Source: Streptomyces olivochromogenes
GTDB taxonomy: Bacteria; Actinomycetota; Actinomycetes; Streptomycetales; Streptomycetaceae
DNA: 64,000 nt
Assembly (NCBI RefSeq): GCF_021538895.1
Contig: NZ_JADDRL010000042.1
Coordinates: forward strand, 1 to 64,000
Direction of reading: 5' to 3'
Below, piece after piece: positions 59,218 to 64,000 of the stretch. Each line of letters starts with the position of its first letter. The first letter of the stretch is position 1. The position numbers and the translations under genes are program-made. Below the pieces are notes generated by a model, which did not search any database, was not told the origin of the DNA, and saw only the letters and a program-made list of their open reading frames with translations.

Positions 59218-61932
59218 CTATCCCTCAGACTCCCCACGGATCACGGCGAGCACGCCATCCAGTTCGTCGGGTTTGACCAGGACGTCGCGCGCCTTGGACC
59301 CCTCGCTGGGCCCGACGATGCCCCGGGACTCCATGAGGTCCATCAGCCGGCCGGCCTTGGCGAAGCCGACCCGCAGCTTGCGCTGGAGCATGGACGTCGA
59401 ACCGAACTGCGTGGAGACGACGAGTTCGGCCGCCTGGCACAGCAGGTCGAGGTCGTCGCCGATGTCCTCGTCGATCTCCTTCTTCTGCTTGGTGCCCACC
59501 GTGACGTCGTCCCGGAAGACCGGCGTCATCTGGTCCTTGCAGTGCTGGACGACGGCCGCGACCTCCTCCTCGGTCACGAACGCGCCCTGCATACGGGTCG
59601 GCTTGTTCGCGCCCATCGGGAGGAACAGGCCGTCGCCCTTGCCGATGAGCTTCTCGGCGCCGGGCTGGTCGAGGATGACCCGGGAGTCGGCCAGGGACGA
59701 GGTGGCGAAGGCGAGCCGGGAGGGGACGTTCGCCTTGATCAGACCGGTGACGACGTCGACCGACGGCCGCTGCGTGGCGAGGACCAGGTGGATGCCGGCG
59801 GCGCGGGCGAGCTGGGTGATGCGCACGATCGCGTCCTCGACGTCGCGCGGCGCGACCATCATCAGGTCGGCGAGCTCGTCCACGATGACCAGGAGATAAG
59901 GGTAGGGCTGGAGCTCGCGCTCGCTGCCCTCCGGCAGCTTCACCTTGCCCTCGCGGATGGCCTGGTTGAAGTCGTCGATGTGCCGGAACCCGAACGCGGC
60001 CAGGTCGTCGTAGCGCAGGTCCATCTCGCGCACGACCCACTGGAGCGCCTCGGCGGCCCGCTTGGGGTTGGTGATGATCGGCGTGATCAGGTGCGGGATG
60101 CCTTCGTAGGCCGTCAGTTCGACGCGCTTGGGGTCGACGAGGACCATCCGGACGTCCTCCGGGGTCGCCCGCATCATGACCGAGGTGATCAGGCAGTTGA
60201 TGCAGGACGACTTGCCGGAGCCGGTGGCGCCGGCGACCAGCATGTGCGGCATCTTCGCCAGCGAGTGCATGACGTAGCCGCCCTCGACGTCCTTGCCGAA
60301 GGCGACGAGCATCGGGTCGTCGTCCTCGGCGGACTCCGCGAGGCGGAGCACGTCACCGAGGTTGACCATCTCCCGGTCGGTGTTCGGGATCTCGATGCCG
60401 ACCGCCGACTTGCCGGGAATCGGACTGATGATCCGCACGTCCGGGCTGGCCACGGCGTACGCGATGTTCTTCGTCAGCGCGGTGATCCGCTCGACCTTCA
60501 CGGCGGGGCCGAGCTGGACCTCGTAGCGGGTGACCGTCGGTCCGCGGGTGAAGCCGGTGACGTCGGCGTCCACCTTGAACTCGGTGAACACGTTGCGCAG
60601 GGAGTCGACGATCGCGTCGTTGGCCGCGCTGCGCGCCTTGCCGGGGCCCCCGCGGGTGAGGAGGTCGAGCGAGGGCAGCGCGTAGGTGATGTCGCCGGAC
60701 AGCTGGAGCTGCTCGGCACGCGGGGGCAGGTCGCGGGCCTCGCCGGGGGCCGACTTGGTCAGGTCGGGAACGCTCTCGACCTTGAGCTTCTCCTGCTTGG
60801 GGCGTCCGGCCGGGGCCGGGACCGGCCGGGGGACGGGCGTCGGGGTGGTGTCCTCGCGGTCGCCCACGCTGACGCCCTGGGTGAGGTCGGCGACCAGCGG
60901 CGAGGGCGGCATGCCGTGCAGGACGGCGCCGTCGAGGTCGGCGGCGGCCGCGGCCGCGATGTCCACCGCGTCCAGCTGCCGGTCCATGGCGGGCTGCGGC
61001 ACGGCGGAGCGCCGGGGGCGGCTCCGGCGCTTGGACAGGGCTTCCTGCTCGGCGCCCTCGGGGTCGTACGCCTGGGGGGCGCTCGTGCGCCGGCGGGGGC
61101 GCCCGGGCAGCGCCTCGCGCCACTGCTCGTCGTAGCGCTCGTCGTCGTCGCCGAACTCGTCCTCCACCGGGTCGTGCAGCACGCCCAGGCGCACGCCGAG
61201 CGCACGCAGGCGCTGCGGGATCGCGTTGACCGGGGTGGCGGTGACGACCAGCAGTCCGAAGATCGTGAGCAGCACGAGCAGCGGTACGGCGAGGACTTCG
61301 CCCATGGAGTACGTCAGCGGGGTCGCCGCGCCCCAGCCGATGAGGCCGCCGGCGTCCCTTATGGCCTGCATGCCGGCGCTGCGGGCGGGCGCGCCGCAGG
61401 CGATGTGTACCTGGCCGAGCACGCCGATGACGAGCGCGGACAAGCCGATCACGATGCGGCCGTTGGCCTCGGGCTGCTCGGGGTGCCGGATGAAACGCAC
61501 CGCGATGACCGCGAGCAGTATCGGCACGAGCAGGTCGAGACGCCCGAAGGCGCCGGTCACCAGGATCTCGACGAGGTCGCCGACGGGGCCGCGCAGGTCG
61601 GCCCAGGTGCCGGCGGCGACGATCAGGGCGATGCCGAACAGCAGCAGCGCGACGCCGTCCTTGCGGTGGGCCGGGTCGAGGTTCTTCGCGCCCTGCCCTA
61701 TGCCGCGGAAGACGGCGCCGACGGCGTGCGCGAGCCCCAGCCACACGGCGCGCACCAGTCGGTAGACGCCGCCGGTGGGGTTGGGCGCAGGCTTGGGCGG
61801 CGGCGCCGCCTTCTTCGCCGTGGCCTTCTTGGCCGGCGCCTTCTTGGCGGGCGCCTTCTTCGCCGGAGCCTTCGCGGAAGCGGCCGCCTTCTTCGCGGGC
61901 TGCTTCTTGGCTGCGGAGGGACGTGAGGCCAT
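59218..61932 (-). CDS. ftsK: DNA translocase FtsK
   Basis: 904 aa. After an N-terminal Lys/Ala/Pro block (residues 8-50, repeated KKAPAKKAPAKKA) come about four membrane helices, a Pro/Arg linker (250-450) and the motor: Walker A LVAGATGSGKSSCIN, Walker B LLVIVDELADLMM, and LATQRPSVDVVTGLIKANVP. The gamma domain (VSTQFGSTSMLQRKLRVGFA KAG) recognises polar DNA repeats. It clears chromosome ends from septa during sporulation. The first ATG of the SRPSAAKK start is taken; ribosome site is weak. The Lys-rich start resembles histone H1 tails. Confidence 0.96.
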   Translation of the reverse strand: MASRPSAAKKQPAKKAAASAKAPAKKAPAKKAPAKKATAKKAAPPPKPAPNPTGGVYRLVRAVWLGLAHAVGAVFRGIGQGAKNLDPAHRKDGVALLLFGIALIVAAGTWADLRGPVGDLVEILVTGAFGRLDLLVPILLAVIAVRFIRHPEQPEANGRIVIGLSALVIGVLGQVHIACGAPARSAGMQAIRDAGGLIGWGAATPLTYSMGEVLAVPLLVLLTIFGLLVVTATPVNAIPQRLRALGVRLGVLHDPVEDEFGDDDERYDEQWREALPGRPRRRTSAPQAYDPEGAEQEALSKRRSRPRRSAVPQPAMDRQLDAVDIAAAAAADLDGAVLHGMPPSPLVADLTQGVSVGDREDTTPTPVPRPVPAPAGRPKQEKLKVESVPDLTKSAPGEARDLPPRAEQLQLSGDITYALPSLDLLTRGGPGKARSAANDAIVDSLRNVFTEFKVDADVTGFTRGPTVTRYEVQLGPAVKVERITALTKNIAYAVASPDVRIISPIPGKSAVGIEIPNTDREMVNLGDVLRLAESAEDDDPMLVAFGKDVEGGYVMHSLAKMPHMLVAGATGSGKSSCINCLITSVMMRATPEDVRMVLVDPKRVELTAYEGIPHLITPIITNPKRAAEALQWVVREMDLRYDDLAAFGFRHIDDFNQAIREGKVKLPEGSERELQPYPYLLVIVDELADLMMVAPRDVEDAIVRITQLARAAGIHLVLATQRPSVDVVTGLIKANVPSRLAFATSSLADSRVILDQPGAEKLIGKGDGLFLPMGANKPTRMQGAFVTEEEVAAVVQHCKDQMTPVFRDDVTVGTKQKKEIDEDIGDDLDLLCQAAELVVSTQFGSTSMLQRKLRVGFAKAGRLMDLMESRGIVGPSEGSKARDVLVKPDELDGVLAVIRGESEG

Positions 61933-62056
61933 AGGTGTGAGGTTACCGGTGGAGGCGACAGCGGACACGTGTGCCTACCGCTTCACCCGTTCGTGTCGTC
62001 CGTGCCGGAGCGCGGAACTGACGCGCGCTCACGCCCAACTACAGGCGTGGCGGGCG

Positions 62057-62740
62057 TCAGTTCTGCGTCGGGACCGCCTGGGTGCCGCTGCCGGCGCCCG
62101 GTTCCAGGGCGTCGAGCGCGCGGCGCAGTCCGGTGAGTTTGCGTTCGAGATGGGCGGCCGTGGCGACCGCCGCCGCGTCGGCGGAGTCGTCGTCCAGTTG
62201 CTTGGACAGGGCCTCGGCCTGCTCCTCGACGGCCGCGAGCCGGGCCGACAGCTCGGCGAGCAGTCCGGCGGACTCCTTGCCGGGGCCGACCGCGCCCTTA
62301 CCGCCGCCCTCCAACTGGAGCCGCAGCAGCGCCGCCTGCTCACGCAGCTGGCAGTTCTTCATGTACAGCTCGACGAACACCGAGACCTTGGCGCGCAGCA
62401 CCCACGGGTCGAACGGCTTGGAGATGTAGTCGACCGCGCCCGCCGCGTAACCGCGGAAGGTGTGATGCGGACCGTGGTTGATCGCCGTGAGGAAGATGAT
62501 CGGGATGTCCCGGGTCCGTTCTCGCCGTTTGATGTGCGCGGCGGTTTCGAAACCGTCCATTCCTGGCATCTGAACGTCCAGCAGAATGACCGCGAAGTCG
62601 TCCGTGAGCAGTGCTTTGAGCGCTTCCTCCCCGGACGATGCCCGCACCAGTGTCTGATCGAGCGCAGAGAGGATGGCCTCCAGCGCCAGCAGATTCTCCG
62701 GCCGGTCATCGACCAGGAGGATCTTGGCCTTCTGCACCAT
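62057..62740 (-). CDS. osaB: Response regulator OsaB
   Basis: 227 aa from ATG with GAGGAGGG 6 bases upstream. Receiver with D11/D12 and phospho-acceptor D55 in VILLDVQMPGMDGF, TAIN and Lys in YISKPFDPW. There is no DNA-binding domain; the C-terminal 95 residues are a coiled coil (LRLQLEGGGK, LAELSARLAAVEEQAEALSK QL). By position beside ftsK and osaA it is OsaB, needed in S. coelicolor for aerial growth under osmotic stress (recalled). The output is probably by protein contact. Confidence 0.9.
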   Translation of the reverse strand: MVQKAKILLVDDRPENLLALEAILSALDQTLVRASSGEEALKALLTDDFAVILLDVQMPGMDGFETAAHIKRRERTRDIPIIFLTAINHGPHHTFRGYAAGAVDYISKPFDPWVLRAKVSVFVELYMKNCQLREQAALLRLQLEGGGKGAVGPGKESAGLLAELSARLAAVEEQAEALSKQLDDDSADAAAVATAAHLERKLTGLRRALDALEPGAGSGTQAVPTQN

Positions 62741-63014
62741 GGCCCGCCCTCCTCGCCCCGGCGGTACACCGGGCGCCGCCCCAGGGGACGACTCCCTTTC
62801 GCCGCCCGTCCTTGTGCCGGTCATGGTAGCCGCACCCCGCCCGTCGCCACACCCTGTCACCGCGATGTCACTGTGCACGTAGCAGAAACGCAGCAGGGGA
62901 CCAGAAGGTTCCCCGAATCCCGCACCTCTACACCGCCTCGGCCACCCTCTGTCAGCAACTCCGCGTGCACGGGAAAGGTTCCCACAGCCCTGGTCCGGGG
63001 CCCGCGTTTTCCCG

Positions 63015-64000
63015 TCACTCGGCGCGCATCCACTGCCGCATGACCGACAACAGGTGATCGGGATCGACCGGCTTCGTCACGTAGTCGGAAGCCCCCGACT
63101 CGATCGCCTTCTCCCGGTCGCCCTTCATCGCCTTCGCGGTGAGCGCGATGATCGGCAGACCGGCGAACTGCGGCATCCGCCGGATCGCCGTGGTGGTCGC
63201 GTACCCGTCCATCTCGGGCATCATGATGTCCATCAGCACGACCGCCACGTCGTCGTGCTGCTCAAGGACCTCGATGCCCTCGCGGCCGTTCTCCGCGTAC
63301 AGCACGGACAGTCCGTGCTGCTCCAGCACGCTGGTGAGCGCGAAGACGTTGCGGATGTCGTCGTCGACGATCAGCACCTTCTCCCCGCCGAACCGCACCA
63401 CGCGCTGCGTCGAGGGCGCCATCTCCTGGTGCTGGGCGACGGTCCACGACTCCGCCCGCTGCTCCAGCGCCGGAGTAGCCCGGCGGCGGCGCCGGAAGAG
63501 CGCGGCGGCACCGTTCTGCGTCTCCTGGTACGACTTCACCTCGGCCGGCGTCACGATCCGCGCGTCGGACAGCTCGGACGTGTGGTTCTCGGAGGCGACC
63601 AGATCGCCCGCCTCCAGCGCGGCCACGGCCTGCTGGTAGCCCTGCGGCGGCAGTTCGCTCGGGTGCAGCGGCAAATACAACGTGAAGGTCGAGCCGCGTC
63701 CGGGCTCGCTCTGCGCGTGGATCTCACCGCCGAGCAGCTGGGCGATCTCCCGCGAGATCGACAGCCCGAGGCCCGTACCGCCGTACTTGCGGCTGGTCGT
63801 GCCGTCGGCCTGCTTGAACGCCTCGAAGATCACCCGCATCTTGCTGGCCGCGATGCCGATACCGGTGTCCGTCACGGAGAACGCGATCAGCGGGGCGTCC
63901 GGGTCACTGAGCGAGCCGGACTCCAGCAGCTGCTCCCGGATGGCCATCGGCACGCCGCTGCCGGCCGGCCGGATCACCAGCTCGACCGACCCGGAGTCGG
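63015..64000 (-). CDS. osaA: Hybrid histidine kinase OsaA, C-terminal part (runs off window)
   Basis: Only the last 328 codons are inside. HATPase part with DTGIGIA (G1), RKYGGTGLGLSISREIAQLL (G2) and GSTFTLYLPL, then a linker and a complete receiver domain: VLIVDDDIRNVFALTSVL, phospho-acceptor Asp in VVLMDIMMPEMDGYATTTAI, LTAKAMKGD and YVTKPVDPDHLL. It is a hybrid kinase whose receiver may relay to OsaB. The frame is open to the window edge (the in-frame GTG at 63977 is internal, not a start). Confidence 0.9.
   Translation of the reverse strand, partial: DSGSVELVIRPAGSGVPMAIREQLLESGSLSDPDAPLIAFSVTDTGIGIAASKMRVIFEAFKQADGTTSRKYGGTGLGLSISREIAQLLGGEIHAQSEPGRGSTFTLYLPLHPSELPPQGYQQAVAALEAGDLVASENHTSELSDARIVTPAEVKSYQETQNGAAALFRRRRRATPALEQRAESWTVAQHQEMAPSTQRVVRFGGEKVLIVDDDIRNVFALTSVLEQHGLSVLYAENGREGIEVLEQHDDVAVVLMDIMMPEMDGYATTTAIRRMPQFAGLPIIALTAKAMKGDREKAIESGASDYVTKPVDPDHLLSVMRQWMRAE

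Noticed and set aside
1..64000. Prophage, insertion sequence, CRISPR array, tRNA or rRNA genes
   Set aside because: No transposase, integrase, direct-repeat/spacer pattern or recognisable cloverleaf seen anywhere; absence judged by eye only.

Overview
The window is a piece of a Streptomyces chromosome. The evidence is very high G+C with strong third-position bias, GTG/TTG starts, many ATGA/GTGA stop-start overlaps, and a gene order that I recognise from memory as the S. coelicolor region around recA (roughly SCO5748 to SCO5799, running right to left here). I see no phage, insertion sequence, tRNA, rRNA or CRISPR array. Most of the window is conserved core chromosome, with one block that looks accessory.

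Left part (1-18.9 kb): a class III aminotransferase that probably ends a siderophore cluster lying outside the window; a 25-residue ribosomal protein gene (bL37); a GreA/B-like factor; a Dyp peroxidase; a hotdog thioesterase; two tandem secreted serine protease paralogues; hflX; an M1 metallopeptidase; a RelA/SpoT homologue (RshA type) with an altered synthetase core; dapF; a MITE-like inverted repeat element; miaA; two small paired ORFs, one an MT0933-type antitoxin; and miaB.

Candidate undescribed system (19.0-27.0 kb): five minus-strand genes, four of them overlapping stop-to-start. In transcription order they encode an NYN/PIN-like nuclease fused to an FHA domain; a GCS2-like (gamma-glutamyl ligase fold) protein with a long RPDRSG repeat tail; a cysteine-rich multi-zinc protein with a C-terminal KH-like GxxG motif; a VWA protein with an intact metal site; and a Ser/Thr kinase-like protein with a propeller-like tail. 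The GCS2-like gene has three in-frame TTA codons, the only ones I found in the genes I checked, so its translation should need the developmental tRNA bldA. Together this suggests a developmentally gated phospho-signalling system acting on RNA. That function is inference.

Middle (27.3-39.1 kb): a lipoprotein; a MazG-like hydrolase; a TAXI-type binding protein without transporter subunits; the GluR/GluK two-component pair divergent from the gluABCD glutamate ABC transporter; an FAD monooxygenase; and a cysteine dioxygenase-rhodanese pair preceded by a short Cys-containing leader peptide with a hairpin, which looks like a cysteine attenuator.

Right part (39.2-64 kb): recX and recA with a LexA box inside the recA promoter; several membrane proteins; an AraC regulator with azlCD; a very large Lhr helicase; a Nei-type glycosylase; an SDR; Dps; the clgR-cinA-pgsA-rimO block; a RodZ-like protein; ftsK; and the osmotic-adaptation pair osaB and osaA (osaA runs off the right edge). 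Starts were chosen by Shine-Dalgarno position, overlap with the neighbouring stop, and where family homology begins. Several remain uncertain and are flagged.
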